Positions 35,472 through 48,136 of a stretch of DNA of 64,000 bases are shown one piece after another (within the stretch, counting starts at the first letter, position 1; the number at the start of each line of letters is the position of its first letter). This DNA is from Nannobrachium achirus (lineage: Eukaryota; Chordata; Actinopteri; Myctophiformes; Myctophidae). The DNA is taken from NCBI GenBank assembly GCA_963921795.1, contig OY997657.1, positions 26,566,581-26,630,580 on the forward strand, in the 5' to 3' direction. The position numbers and the translations under genes are program-made. The notes beneath the pieces were generated by a model. It was given only the letters and a program-made list of their open reading frames with translations. It was not told the DNA's origin and did not search any database.

Positions 35472-38400
35472 ATGATTGAAACTTTATATGACCTACCAGT
35501 GGAGAAACAAATATTTTATGCTGTTTTGGGATTCTCGTGGACGGTATACCTATGGGAGGGATACCTTTCGTACAGACAGGTAAGTTGAAGTTCACTGTCA
35601 AAACATAGTATGCTACTGCTGTTTGATCTTTGACAGTTCATGATGTGATAGCAATTATAAACCACAACAACAAAAACACACTTAGAATCAAATAACTAAA
35701 TGCTGACCAAGCTTTGATCTCGACAAATCAACAAGGGGCATACATTGTGTGCATGTTGTTCCATATGTTATGGTCATCTTATACGTTTATCAGAATGCCG
35801 TTTATTTTGTTTCTGTTAGCCTAAAATTGTAAACATTGAAGCACTTATACATATTGAAAATGAATGAAATATCAACAAATCATTTAACCACTAATGTTAT
35901 TTTATACTTGGAGACACAACAGCATGCAAAGAAATAAAAATAATAATGCTGTCTAGAAGCTCACAAGTCACAACCCGTGACACACAAGCTTGTACTTCTG
36001 CTATTTTCACCTATTCATTTTTGGAAACTTTCATGACATGCCCAAAATAGGGATCCTTTATTCACTATTACATTATTATTATATATGTTATTTTTTAAAG
36101 AAATTCAATCGATTAGTTCGATTAACTGTTGCATCCCTAATTTATTCTCTATCTACCATTTGTAAACATCACAGAGGAAGATATATAGAACAGTCACACA
36201 TGTCCCCCAGGAGCTGGGGAAAATAGTGGACAATGAGACATTTGAGAAGTCACGGCTTTACCAGCTGGACAAGAGCAACTTCAGTTTTTGGTCAGGACTC
36301 TACTCTGAGACTGAAGGAACGGTAAGGTTTGACACGTTTTCAGCTTGTAGATCTACAGTAGGGCTGTCACAATTATGACACTTTACATACGATTAATTGT
36401 CACTCAAATAATTGCGATTAACGATTTAATTGTGTTTTTGTCGTTGACAATTACATTTCTGTTTGGCTTTTAGGCTTTGAAGTTGCACATGGCAGATGCG
36501 ACACATAACCTAAATATACAAATAAATTACTGACATATTTGACAACTTTGTGCTTAAAAAAGAACATTGATAGTGGAAATAGCCAATCTACAAGCTCACA
36601 CGTTGTGAGCTTGTAGATCTGCTATTTCCACTATTTTTGCCTTTTTTTTTTAAACATATAAACATTTTTCAACATGGAAACGATTATGAAAAATAATTGC
36701 GATTATGTCAAATAATCACGATTAGACGATTATGTAATAATTGTGACAGCCCTAATCTACAATGATCCTATCAATTCAAGTTTACAATCGTTTGCCCTCT
36801 TTAGTTTTTTAACTCTCCTGTTCTGTCCTGCAGTTGATTCTGCTCCTTGGAGGAATCCCCCTCCTGTGGAGTGTGGCTGGTTCTGTGACAGCTCAGCTTG
36901 GATTTGGTCCAGAGTATGAGATTACCCAGTCCCTTGTGTTTCTGACCTTGGCCACCCTCTTCAGTGCCTTCACTGGCCTCCCGTGGAGCATTTACAGCAC
37001 ATTCGTCATCGAGGAGAAGCATGGCTTCAATCAGCAGGTAAACTGTCCTTAAACATGTACATTTGACCTCATCCTGGGCTGGCTGTTGCTGCCACATTCA
37101 TTGACTAAGGGCCCGTGCAGACTGGGCCGAGCCCAGGGCCGATTCCCCGGGGCCGATTGTCGGGATGATCCCCCGGGAAAATCGTTCGGTCGGCCCCGGA
37201 CTCGGTCTTGGGTTTGAACGGTACCCCGACACGATCGGATTATGTTAATTAGCTTTTTATGACCTCGGGACTCGTCGGGAGCGCTCCCGATAATATCAAA
37301 AAAGCTTGATATTCTCGGGTCATCGCGTAGGAATCCTTTACAATTATTGTCGTCTGAATGAGCACACGGGATTGCTTCAGATTATATGAAGCCTGCTCCT
37401 CCCTTTTTTTTAGGCTGCGCAGAGTGTAGGCTATTCTGTCACCTCACAATAGAATAGCCTACACTTTTATTATTATTATTAGCCTACTTACTTTTTACTT
37501 TAGCCTACTTTCTCCCTAAAATGTTGTAATCACTTGTTCAAAAACGTTATAGCCTATAGCGTTCTTTTTTTTCTCTTTTTTTATTCTGCGCAGTCATTTG
37601 GCGACAAGGCAGTGTATTCTATCACCTCACGAAAGCCTTTCCCCATATATATATATAATATATTTTTTATATTTATAAAAGATAATACCGTAAATCACCA
37701 TTTGAAACGCCTGTTTCAAATAAGCGCACGGTTCGTGTAAGCGCCTGGGGCGTTATTTCTTATTTGCAATTAAGATTATCCTTATTATGTTTTATATAAG
37801 AGCCCGGGCTATTATTTGTTTGGTTGTTTGGTATTATTTGCTATTTATTCAACTTAACTGGTCATTTATGTTGCATGGCAGTGGTGCGCTGAAAACAGCA
37901 AATCTACAAGCTCACAGCAGTGCTGTGACAGCACGTTGCAAGTGCAACGCACCGCACTCACTGTGCGTCGCTAGGGTCATATGTTGCATGCATGACGGTA
38001 GTGCGCTGAAAACAGCAAATCTACAAGCTCACAGCCCTGTGGACAGACACTTCTAAAAATGTATATGCTGCCCAGCCCAGCCCAGTCAGCCCAGTGCTAC
38101 GCTACTATGACGCGCAGGACGCACTGTGCGTCGGGGAACAGATTGCCAAAGGACTCCAAAAAAAGAGAGAGGAAAAAAGGAGTCTGCTGCTCTCTGCGCA
38201 CTGCTGGATCAGAATAACGAATTACCTGTTGCTGCCTCTTTTTATCCAGTCCGCATTTTGAAGAAGTAATCCATTATTTTGAGGTGCAAGGGGAATGTAG
38301 AAGGCTCAATACCATAATGGTTTAATGTCAGGATAGTGGAGCTGTTCAGTGGTCATGTCAGCGAGTCAGAACACCGCAGCTGCAGGACTTCTGCGCTAAT

Positions 38401-38701
38401 TGGGCTAATTGGCTAGTTGGCTCGTTGACTACAGACCTAGATGCGTCTTTGCTGGCATGCGGTAATTGATTATTTTGGAGAAAGATTCCCTTAGTATAAA
38501 TAATAGTCCATTTGGTTACCATTTGGTCTCCATCATTAAGCTGGGGATCACCTGGAACACCCTCATTGTCAAAACATTAAACAAATGGCAATTAAACTGA
38601 CGTTAGATAGCGAATATTTTGTTTAATTTCGTCATTTTAATATTATAAAATCCACAACCCATTTCCTTAGAATATATGTATGTAGTCGCGTCTCTCATGG
38701 C

Positions 38702-38734
<33 letters not shown>

Positions 38735-41700
38735 AGATCGTGGGTGGCTAGAATCGCGTGGCTAGAATCGCGAGAGAATTATTTAGTAGCCGGATGTATA
38801 GATTAGAATATTAAAAAATGGCACCTGCACAAAATGGTATCAAACACGGCACATGTGCAATTTGTGCATATTTCCTTGTATGGGCCGTGATGTTAGTTAT
38901 CTCCATACATGGAGTTCCACGCTCATACGGACATACTGTGCTCATATGGACACTCATACATACACTAAGCCTGTCGTAGGAGCGGTTAGCACCGCTCAAA
39001 AATACAATTATGTGCATTAGCGCCTCCAAAGTCAGATGAGTCAACGAAATCACTTATTTTATTAATGCTAAGGATTAAATTATGTTCTGATCATCAGACC
39101 GTTGTTGGTTGTTTGAAATAAGCAGGTGGAGAAACTTTCCTTGGAAGGTATGATAATCTTTGTTAGAATGAAAAATCCTTCCTACTCTCTGCTTTTGGTT
39201 TAGCATTTATTTACTGACGTCATTTTGCAGGTCCACCTTCAGCCGGATTGTCGTCCTCATTCAAATTATTATTTTTGCACCGGTTGGACTGCATACTTAA
39301 AGCATCGCTCTTTTTTTGTCCTTTGCTTATTTTCATTTTTCACATTGCTGTATCTTAGACAATGGGGTTCTTCCTGAAGGATGCTGTAAAGAAGTTTGTT
39401 GTCACCCAGTGTATCCTGCTGCCTGTAACATCTCTGCTCCTCTACATCATCAAGATTGGTGGAGACTACTTTTTCATCTATGCCTGGCTCTTTACCTTGT
39501 GTGTTTCTCTGGTTAGTGATACTTTCACCTCACCAGCCTTGATCTTTGAAATGGACATATTATTATGTACAATATTCTACCAAAATCAATCAGATGTTCC
39601 TGAAGCTCTTTTGGAGAAAATGTATGTTATCTGTATGTTTGCGGGTTTGATCAGAATTCTAATAGAACAAAGCAAAGAAAGTATGGCTTTCATGATGTAT
39701 AGATGCTATCATTTGGATATAGTTTAGAAGCTTCTCAATTATGCAAGGTGATGTGCTAGGGGAGAATTTAGAAGGCAACAACACTAACCTTTTCTGTCAA
39801 TCAATACATTCTGGCTTTGTTGTGATATTTTTCCTTTGTTGACAAGACTAGCTATAGAAATCACAAGAACATGCATCAGATTTGCAGTGGATCCATTATA
39901 TTTGCAACTTTGTTTAATATCAGTGGTAAAGGCAAATTATCAACACAATTGATTTGATCTTGTCTGTCTGTTTTTTTTTTTTTTCTTTTTCTCCCAGGTA
40001 CTTGTAACCATCTATGCCGACTACATAGCTCCTCTGTTTGATAAATTCACTCCATTGCCAGACGGGGAGCTGAAAACGGATATCGAAACCATGGCCAAAT
40101 CTATCGACTTCCCCCTCACAAAGGTTTATGTAGTAGAAGGTATACAACCCACAAAACCCCCTTTACACCAGTACACACACAAGGTGCTCCGATTGATCAG
40201 CAGATAGTTCATGTAAATATGTGATCGGGATAATAATGTCTAGTATGAAGCACTTATCTAGTATAAAGGCTTCTCTTTCACAGTTTGCGCTTCACTCTCC
40301 TGCTCGCAAAATAGTGATCAGAGCACCATTAGTACGCACCTATATATAGATGTGAAAAAGTCTTACATCAGGTTTCAACTTTGTTGAACACATTCCAAAT
40401 TCTAAAATGTGTGTAAATGTCTGTTTGATCATCTAACATCCTAAAGTAGGTAGACCTACTCAATGTAGACTAAAACTAAACCACTATTTTCCTTCCAGGT
40501 TCCAAGCGTTCATCACACAGCAACGCCTACTTTTATGGATTCTTCAAGAACAAGCGCATTGTGCTGTTTGACACCCTGCTGGAGGATTACTCTCCTCTGA
40601 ATAAGACTGGAGAACAACAGCCAGACCAGACAGAGGCTGATGACGCACCCAGCGAGCCCAAAGCCAAGCCTAAGGTTACAATGCCAAATAATATATTGTC
40701 ATATTAGTCATCATAAAACTTCTTACTGCAAGACATACTGCACCAGTAACTACAGTAAACACACACAATCAGCGATGGTAATATAACTTATTTCATTGTC
40801 ATGCAGAGGATACACAATTCCTTTTTTGGGTGAACCTTACAAACCTGTCCTGTTGCCATGTAAACAGTATTTCTTATTACCTGGCTGAAACTGAATGGGA
40901 TCATAGCCGGAGAACATAGCCAGCCCTACAACAAAACAGTACACAAAAAGTTAAAACCAATTTGATCATGTTTCTGTTTATATTTATATTTGTTTTGATT
41001 GATATTTTAGTGATACGTTTTATTATTAGTATACCTTATTATTCTGCTTGAATTAACCAATGGCCTGAAAATAAAGGGTAATCTTATTTGATGTATGAAG
41101 TATTTACTACTTGAGTTGAATGTAAATTTTGATTTGCTTTTCTGTCTATAAGAACAAAAAGCAAGGCTGCAACAACGCTGAGATCCTTGCCGTTCTGGGT
41201 CATGAGCTGGGCCACTGGAAGCTTGGCCATACTGTCAAGAATATTGTCATCAGTCAGGTGGGTTTTCAGAATAAAGGGTCCTTAATATTTGTCACTTGAA
41301 ATAAAATGGAACGTATCTTGACTTGTATCGTTGTCAACACATTTTCTGTTGAAAATGTGCTGTCTCCTGTTAGATTCCCAGCCGGTTGGACCATTTTGCT
41401 GCATGTCACTCTTTCTCAGCGTTTTACTGTCCTGCTGTAACAATAACAGTTGTTTCTTTTTCTTATCCGCTTGCACAGATGAATTCCTTTTTGTGCTTCT
41501 TCCTCTTCGCTGCGCTGATTGGACGGAAGGAGCTGTTCCTAGCCTTTGGTTTCCATGACATTCAACCCACCTTAATCGGTTTGATGATCATCTTCCAGTT
41601 CATTTTCTCCCCTTACAATGAGGTAACTTTTGTTCTTCCAATCCTTGTAATTTGTTTCCTAAAATAATTTTAAAGAAAAGAAGCAGTGTTATTTTGCTTT

Positions 41701-42603
41701 TGGCTTCTGTCACCACTATTGAAATATATATTTGATACCACTATTGATATACAGTTGTGCTCGAAATGATTCAACCCCCTCTGAAAAATGTGTTCATTAG
41801 TGTAGCCACTGTTCCTTTGACTTAGAACTTGTGAACTATGCTCAAAGCTGTACTTTTTGGAACATTCAGTGTCTTTGCAATTGTTTTATATCCTTTTCCT
41901 TTTTTGTACAAAACAATAATCTCTTCTCTGAACTTTTCTGACCATTCCTTAGACTTGTTGACCATGTTTCTAACTGCTCTAAACACAGTCAACAAACGTC
42001 TAGTCAGGCCAAATTGCACATCTGATGCAACTATTTAAGCCCTTGATTAGTCGATTGCAGTTGATTTACAGATGTTTTCAGGTGTAATTAAGAGTTGAAT
42101 AATTGAAAGTGAAAGTGGCGTTGAAAGTGGCATTTAGCAATGAATTTGGGGGGGGGGGGGGGCACAACAAATGTTACTTTTGTTGAGCTATTTACATTGT
42201 TCTTGTATGATTTATTTACTTCATTCAGTTGTCAGTTTGTGAATTTAGCCAATAAACCAGATTTGCAGAGGGGGGTTGAATCATTTTGAGCACAACCGTA
42301 TCCGTATATATATATTTATGTATACATACTGTATACATATTGTTGCTCGTAGTTAATTGTCATCATTTTCCTTTGCAGCTGTTGTCATTTTGTCTGACAG
42401 TCCTAAGCCGCAGATTTGAGTTCCAGGCAGATGCTTTTGCACGAGCTATGGGCAAAGCTTCTGAGCTCTATTCTGCCCTCATCAAGCTCAACAAGGACAA
42501 CTTGGGGTTCCCTGTGGCTGACTGGTTGTTTTCCATGTGGCACTATTCCCACCCTCCTCTCCTGGAACGCCTCAGAGCACTGGGCAATGTCAAGCAGGAC
42601 TGA
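35472..42603 (+). CDS. zmpste24: ZMPSTE24 CAAX prenyl protease 1 (FACE-1)
   Basis: This is a zinc metalloprotease in the ER and inner nuclear membranes. It cleaves the farnesylated CAAX end of prelamin A and makes its final maturation cut. Nine coding exons join in phase: 35472-35579, 36175-36321, 36834-37037, 39359-39511, 39998-40139, 40499-40674, 41153-41257, 41479-41622 and 42379-42603, giving 467 residues (human 475). The HELGH zinc motif is at residues 327-331 (41201-41215). The third ligand Glu is in [12 protein letters not shown], residue 407. Several membrane segments are visible, for example [12 protein letters not shown] and [12 protein letters not shown]. The protein opens [20 protein letters not shown], shorter than in mammals. 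It is the next gene after rlf apart from the wars1 retrocopy, the same order as in mammals. Confidence 0.97.
36359..36754. mobile_element. hAT-type MITE TAGGGCTGTCAC in zmpste24 intron 2
   Basis: Ends TAGGGCTGTCACAATTAT and ATAATTGTGACAGCCCTA are flanked by atctacag and atctacaa, an 8-bp target duplication with one change. The middle (36577-36636) holds the best copy of the recurrent palindromic motif, ending in gtagatctgctatttcc. Confidence 0.9.
37104..37335. repeat. GC-rich unclassified segment
   Basis: This G/C-rich block contains repeated ccgggg/cccgg words within an otherwise AT-rich intron (zmpste24 intron 3). It is probably the body of an old repeat, but no ends were identified. Confidence 0.35.
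37860..38045. repeat. Two direct copies with recurrent motif
   Basis: A unit with gcgctgaaaacagcaaatct, then acaagctcacag, occurs at 37887 and again at 38000, spaced about 113 bp. It carries the recurrent motif found elsewhere in MITEs. Confidence 0.75.
38703..38733. repeat. Poly-C run of 31 bases
   Basis: An uninterrupted homopolymer of about 31 C lies in zmpste24 intron 3. Its exact length is doubtful because such runs are hard to sequence. Confidence 0.9.
41752..42298 (-). mobile_element. Tc1/mariner remnant in zmpste24 intron 8
   Basis: The ends are inverted repeats (cagttgtgctcgaaatgatt and the matching aatcattttgagcacaac) flanked by TA. The minus strand at 42019-41822 keeps the transposase N-terminal helix-turn-helix, with [20 protein letters not shown] and [15 protein letters not shown]. 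The DDE catalytic part is absent, so this is a deleted non-autonomous copy of about 550 bp. Confidence 0.9.
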
Positions 42604-44030
42604 CGGGCCCAGAAGGGGGCGTCTTTGTGGCCTCCACCCAAGAGCCGCCGTAGACCACTCCTGGCCCTGTGATGTGCTCTGCTCTTTTCTTTCTTTTTTT
42701 TTTTTCTTTTTTTAAATATAATTTCCCTCTTCTTTTTTGTCTTGTTTTTATTTGATTTTCACACTTGACCATAGTTTTCATACGGTTCCCTTTACAATTT
42801 TATTTGTTTCGAAGAAAACCAAAAACGTAATCGGCACAAGGCAGCCCACAGAAGCTTACCAAACCTGGGATCAAAGTCTCTGCTTTTCCTTAAGGCAAAA
42901 ATGGAGTTCATTTGTACATACATTTGGACATGTATCAGACTATGTGTAAAGGAATGCTTTTGTCAGAGCACGTCAGATTTTACAAAGAGCTCATTTGATT
43001 TATATTAATATAATATTATATTAATATTTGTTCAAGTGGTTTATTGATTGTTTTATTTGTTCAAGGGGGTAATTGATTGTTTTATTTCTCAAAGGGGTTT
43101 ATTTCTCATTCAGTTTTATTTGAATCATTTTTTTCCCCTTTTTTTTTATTAGATACTGAAAAAGAATAATTTAACCTAATACCAGAAATGTTACTTGCAT
43201 GGTGTAGCCATTAGCCTATACAGCCGTCTTGCTTAAGTTGACGCCTTTTCCAATTAAGCATCAGTGTTTTTGATCGGGAACAAATGGACAAGTTCATTCA
43301 TTGTACTGTGCACAAACAAACCAATCAAATCTTTGACTGTAGAGTTGATTGGGTTGTTTTGTGAAAACTAAAAATGAAAAGTGTCCTGTGCGCTTCTCAC
43401 CTACTTGTTACTAGGTTTTGGATTATACAGTCCAGCGTAAAGGGAAATTATCCCAGAACATCCCATGTTTGGTGGTGCTTCTCCAGACAAGCTCAAGCTC
43501 AAATTAATTAGCATACTGATTTCCTAGTATGTTCACACCAAATCCACATCTGGCAGATAGACCACTGCCAATGTTGTAGTGAATTAATTTTGAGTGAGTG
43601 TACATTTCTACAATTGTTAGCTTTTCTGGGCTAGGGAAACATGGCCAAGTATATGACTTTGCACTGTGTTTCTCAAAAGGAATAATTATTGAAACTTTGT
43701 TTTTTTCCTTTGGTTTTTACATTATTTCTTTTTTAATGCACTTAATTATTACCAAGGGCCCAGTCAACCTGTACATGTGTAATTTTGATTAAGAGCATAA
43801 TTCCATGTAACTGAGGTTGGAGAATGAACCGTGGAAATATTGAATGTGGTGTGAAATCTTAAGTTCCTGTTTATTATTGTTTAGTTTCTTCTCTTTGTTT
43901 CGGTGCCTATTTGTGAGCCCAAAGTTGACTTAAGAATCAAAAGATTTAGTACAGTCATTGTTTGGTTTGATAGTAGAGTGGAGCCCATACTTGCAGCAAT
44001 GTGAATAAAAACCCTCAAAGCACCTCTGTT
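42604..44030 (+). other. zmpste24 3' UTR
   Basis: About 1.4 kb follows the stop, ending near a poly(A) signal gtgaataaaaacc (AATAAA 44004-44009). Part of it (from about 43085 to 44110) has a diverged duplicate at 47222-48125 and a weaker one at 62550-63010. Confidence 0.7.
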
Positions 44031-44317
44031 GTTTTCTCTCTAAAGGTAGAAATAATTAAAAATTGGATCTACAGCTATGATTAATTGGCTGCAACTAAAT
44101 TATAGCAGGCATAGTAAAGATACAGTGAACTTTAATGATCCAGGGTTTCTTCCTAATAAAAATAACTAATTCAATTTTTATAATAAAAAAAAATTACTGG
44201 GTTTGGTGATATAGCCTATATATATAGTCTGAATCAGCTGGATGATGCAGCAGCTACAATGTAATCAATGAGGGACATGTTTTTGTTTCTTGCCCTTGCC
44301 CACCAAAGTAACTACAC

Positions 44318-44440
44318 CAGTGGTTCTCAGCCAGTGGTCCGGGTTCCACCAGTGGTCCTTGAGGAGGTTCTAGGTGGTCCCCAGCTAAATGATGGAGAGT
44401 TGATCTAACCAAATGGACCCTTATCTCTAACCTTTACGCT
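44318..44440. mobile_element. hAT-like repeat (cagtggttctcag)
   Basis: It begins ccagtggttctcagccagtg and carries ggtggtccccagctaaatga. It is inverted relative to 34290-34400. Confidence 0.55.
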
Positions 44441-44689
44441 CTCAACAGTTAAATTATTGTTAAACACCTGCATTACTTAATTTACACAATTACACTACAG
44501 CATGTAGAATAATTGTTTAGATCAACATTTGCCTGTCATCCTATGGTACCACATCAACAGATTTTGGAATTGTGGACAAAATCCTATCCAACAATAACAG
44601 AATATATAAGTTTTGGGGTCTGAGAGGCTAAATGTCATCAAATGGTGGTCTGTGGTTCAAATGCCCAATAAATATTAATTGTCTTGTGC

Positions 44690-45270
44690 AAGGGTCTTCA
44701 ACAGGGGGTCCTCCAAATCTTTGTGTGGTAGAAGACAGGTTTACAAGCTCACAACGCCTCACGCTATGTTATGTTATGTTTTATTTATTTGATATGGACA
44801 TCACATTGGACGAAGCAGATGCATTGATATAAGTGATTTTAGCACAAGTACTAATTCTCATCACCTGTCCACAGGAGGCTTTTCTATTTTACAATAGTCA
44901 AATCTAACACCCAATCAAGTACAATAAACTTTAATACTAATCTAAAACACAATCAAGTACAAAAACAATAATACTAATCTAAAACCCAGTCAAGTACAAA
45001 CAAATATAATATGTGTTTACCAATAAGAACTAACATACCACAATCTGACCCTTCAGCTTGTGGGACATACAACATCATAAATAGCCATAAAAGTCACACA
45101 GCAGGTAGAACGCAAGCCGAAGAGCTTGTAGATCTGCTATTTTCGGCAAAGAGATTTGGCATAGAGGGGAAAAAGAGCAGACCAAGTACAGTGTGAAAGG
45201 TCAAGTTTAATAAGTATTGATGGTTCAAGTGGTTAAATATCTGAAAACACAAATTGACATGAATCCAAAA
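44690..45270. mobile_element. Interrupted hAT-type MITE (GGGTCTTCAAC family)
   Basis: gggtcttcaacagggggtcc at 44693 and the typical 3' part at 45120-45270 (cttgtagatctgctattttc, gtgtgaaaggtcaagttta, ggttcaagtggttaaatat) are split by about 350 bp of AT-rich sequence. No clean right end was found. Confidence 0.6.
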
Positions 45271-45623
45271 TACCTTGATATGAAAAGGCAAAAGTGAAAA
45301 CCACTGAACTACTTGCCCTTTAAGACAGTCTGAGACCATACCATTACAGAGAGGGGTAGGTAGGTCTACTGACTTATCAGACACGTTTCACATTGGTCTG
45401 GCTGTTCCCTAAGCGTTTAGAAATGCTAAATAAATATCAAATTACTTTTCAAGATTAGATATTGAATGTTATTTGATTCATTCTTTTATTGGATTATTTG
45501 TTTTCGTTAATATGCTCCCCTCTATAAAAGAAAAATAGGCAGCTCCTTCTGGTGTATCAACGGTAACCTTCATAGCAAGTCAGCCGTCCGAGACAGCAGT
45601 GTTGTTTATTTACGAAAGCAATA

Positions 45624-46655
45624 ATGGCAAGACTATTGAGGCCCAACGTTAGGAACTTTATCAGCACACAGTTAAGAATGGCATCCGACCATCAGGTACA
45701 ATTAACTGCTAAACCAGACTTTATGAATGCTCGTTTTGGCTACCAAAATACTGTTAATTTCAATGAATGGTTGTGTGTTGTTGACACTGGTCCACTTGGT
45801 GGTGGTGGCGACAATAACAATGTCATGTTCTTGATTGGTGAAGGTAATGAACTTGACAATTGGAACCATATGCAGTATCTTTGAACAACATTGTCTATAA
45901 TAGATCAAGATTATCGTAGATTTATTTTATCTTGTCAGTCAGTCTCGATCAAATATAGTCTTTAGGCTAGTCTAATCTTAGATATTATTGATCTCTGACA
46001 AATACATTGAATTGGTTTTCATTTATTTCAATATCTGTGGGAATGTGAATGCATACGTGTTGAACTTGTTCTCAGTTCAGTCTATCATGCATTATAGGGC
46101 TATTGTTGACAAACATTTTGGAATACTCCAAATTGGTATCTGGGTACCTTTTTTTTCATCAAATATTTTCAAATTTGACTTTCAGGATGCTGTTGCACTT
46201 TCAGGATCTACTAGCCTAATGTTACTGGGAAACCTTGCTGTTCTACAGGTGGCAGATAGCTAAATGTCACGTGAGCAAATCAAGAAAGCTATAAAGGTCT
46301 ATCTTCCCTCTTGTCTTAGAAGGGTGATCTGGGTGAAGGTGCAGGAAAAGCAGGTGGATCCATGGTGAAGAAAGTTCAGAAACAGTATACCGAGGAGGAG
46401 ATGTATTTCAGGTATGTTTCCATCTTTTAGACCACTCGCTGTTAACTACTTCATCCAAGTTTTCTTTTCCTCTATCTTGTACTACTCATCCCATTGTCAT
46501 CTCTCCTGCACAGGCGTAAGGAGCAGGAGCAACTTAAGAAGCTGAAGCATCACCACCAAGAGGAAATTGACCACCACAAGAAGGAGATTGAACGTCTGCA
46601 GCGTGAGATTGACCGCCATAAGGGAAAGATCAGGAAACTAAAGCACGATGACTGA
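45624..46655 (+). CDS. atp5if1: ATP synthase inhibitory factor 1, copy 1
   Basis: IF1 is a mitochondrial matrix protein that blocks ATP hydrolysis by F1-ATPase at low pH. Three exons, 45624-45695, 46320-46411 and 46514-46655, join in phase to give 101 residues. [19 protein letters not shown] is an arginine-rich mitochondrial presequence. The C-terminal coiled coil [20 protein letters not shown], then [17 protein letters not shown], is nearly the human sequence and keeps the histidines that sense pH. The minimal inhibitory region is altered: [20 protein letters not shown], then [11 protein letters not shown], lacks the S-x-REAGGA stretch kept in copy 2. A poly(A) signal lies at 46805-46810. 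Exons and introns align with copy 2, so the two are tandem duplicates. Confidence 0.93.
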
Positions 46656-46845
46656 GAAGAAACCACACAGCCCATCCCAGAGTCTCAGTGATTCACAGTG
46701 CCAAAGAACCCTTACTACTCAATAATGTTGCTGCATGCACTGCCTAGCAAGGCCCATTGTTGATATGTGGTTGATTCATGTTCTGTAAATGCTTGATAAT
46801 GCTTAATAAAGGGAGTAATTGTTATAATTGTTGCCATCGAACACA

Positions 46846-47125
46846 TGGAGCGGCAGTGGTTCAGGAGGTAGAGCGGCTGCTTGAAAACCGGAAGTTTCCC
46901 AGTTCGATCCCAGGATCCCCCAGAGTTTGTCGAAGTATCCTTGAGCAAGATGCTGTACCCCTAATTGCTCCCGCGAAGAGCAGGTTGGTGCCTTGCATGG
47001 TTTCCTCCACCATTGGAGTATCATTGTGTGTGTGTGTGTGTGTGAATGGATGAATGTAGGCTAATGCACAATCATTGTAAAGCGTCTTGGATAAAGGTCC
47101 TATATAGTCTACATTTACCATTTTC
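46846..47125 (+). mobile_element. tRNA-derived SINE
   Basis: A tRNA-like head has gcagtggttcaggaggtaga (A box region) and cagttcgatcccagg (B box). It is followed by the fish SINE core 'ccttgagcaagatgctgtac' and a 3' tail 'gtaaagcgtcttggataaag'. It lies just beyond the atp5if1 copy 1 poly(A) signal. Confidence 0.85.
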
Positions 47126-47221
47126 ACATGTTCAGACTGGCCTAGGGAGGTCTACAATTACCCATGTGTACACCATCAATCAACAATAATAAACTTTTAT
47201 ATTGCAATTTAAAATGTATTT

Positions 47222-48125
47222 CTTAAAGGGGTTTATTTTACATTCAGACTGAAGTACATTGACTGAATTCTTTTTTTTATTAAGATTCTGAAAAGAAATA
47301 GTTTAACCTAATACCAGAAATGTTATTCGTATCGTGTAGCTGTTAGCCTTTTACAGCTGTCTTGCTTAAGTTGATGCTGTTTCCAATTATTAAGCATCAG
47401 AGTTTTTAGTGGAGAACAAACAAGTTCATTCTACAGTGTGCAATGCACAAACTAACCAATCAAATCTTTGACTGTAGGTTTAATTGGTTTATTGTGTGAA
47501 AACTAAAAATGAAAAGTGTGCAGTGCTCTTCTCACTTATACCTGTTATTAGGTTTTGGATTATAGTCAGTGTAAATGGAAATTATCCCAGAACATCCCAT
47601 GTTTGGTGGTGCTTCTCCAGACAAGCTGGCCGATGCTGCCACTGCCACTGCTGTAGTGAATTAATTTGGAGTAATTATACATTTTTGCAATGGTTAGCTT
47701 TTCTGGGCTAGGGAAACATGGCTATTTATATGACTTAGCCACCAGTTTCTCTAAAGCAATAATCACGGAAATGCATATTTTTAACTTAACTTTTACAATA
47801 TGTTCTTTTTTAATGCACTTTATAGGCTAACCAGTGTGTAATTTTGATGAAGAACATAATTCCATGTACTGGTTAGAGAATGAACAGTGAATGTTGAATG
47901 TGGTTTGAAATCTGAAGTTCCCACATTAATTTCTTCTCTTTGTTTTAGTGCCTATTTGTGAGCACAAAGTTGACTAGATAGCCCATACCTGCAGCAGTGT
48001 GAATAAAAAAAACTTGGTTAAAACCCCTCAAAGCACCAGTTTTCTCTCTCTAAAGATGAAAATGTTTATCAACAGCTGTTTAATTAAACAGTGTTTAATT
48101 GGCTGCAACTAAATTATAATAGGTA
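47222..48125 (+). repeat. Duplicated zmpste24 3'-UTR segment
   Basis: The segment matches 43085-44110 in order: ggggtttatt, taacctaataccagaaatgt, ccaatcaaatctttgactgt, tcccagaacatcccatgttt, ggtggtgcttctccagacaa, ttgtgagc.caaagttgact and ttggctgcaactaaattata. It lies upstream of atp5if1 copy 2 as the original lies upstream of copy 1. Confidence 0.9.
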
Positions 48126-48136
48126 TAGTAAAGATA

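Noticed and set aside
46846-46920. Possible tRNA gene
   Set aside because: A-box and B-box-like sequences are present, but no good cloverleaf is seen. The downstream SINE core and tail identify a SINE.
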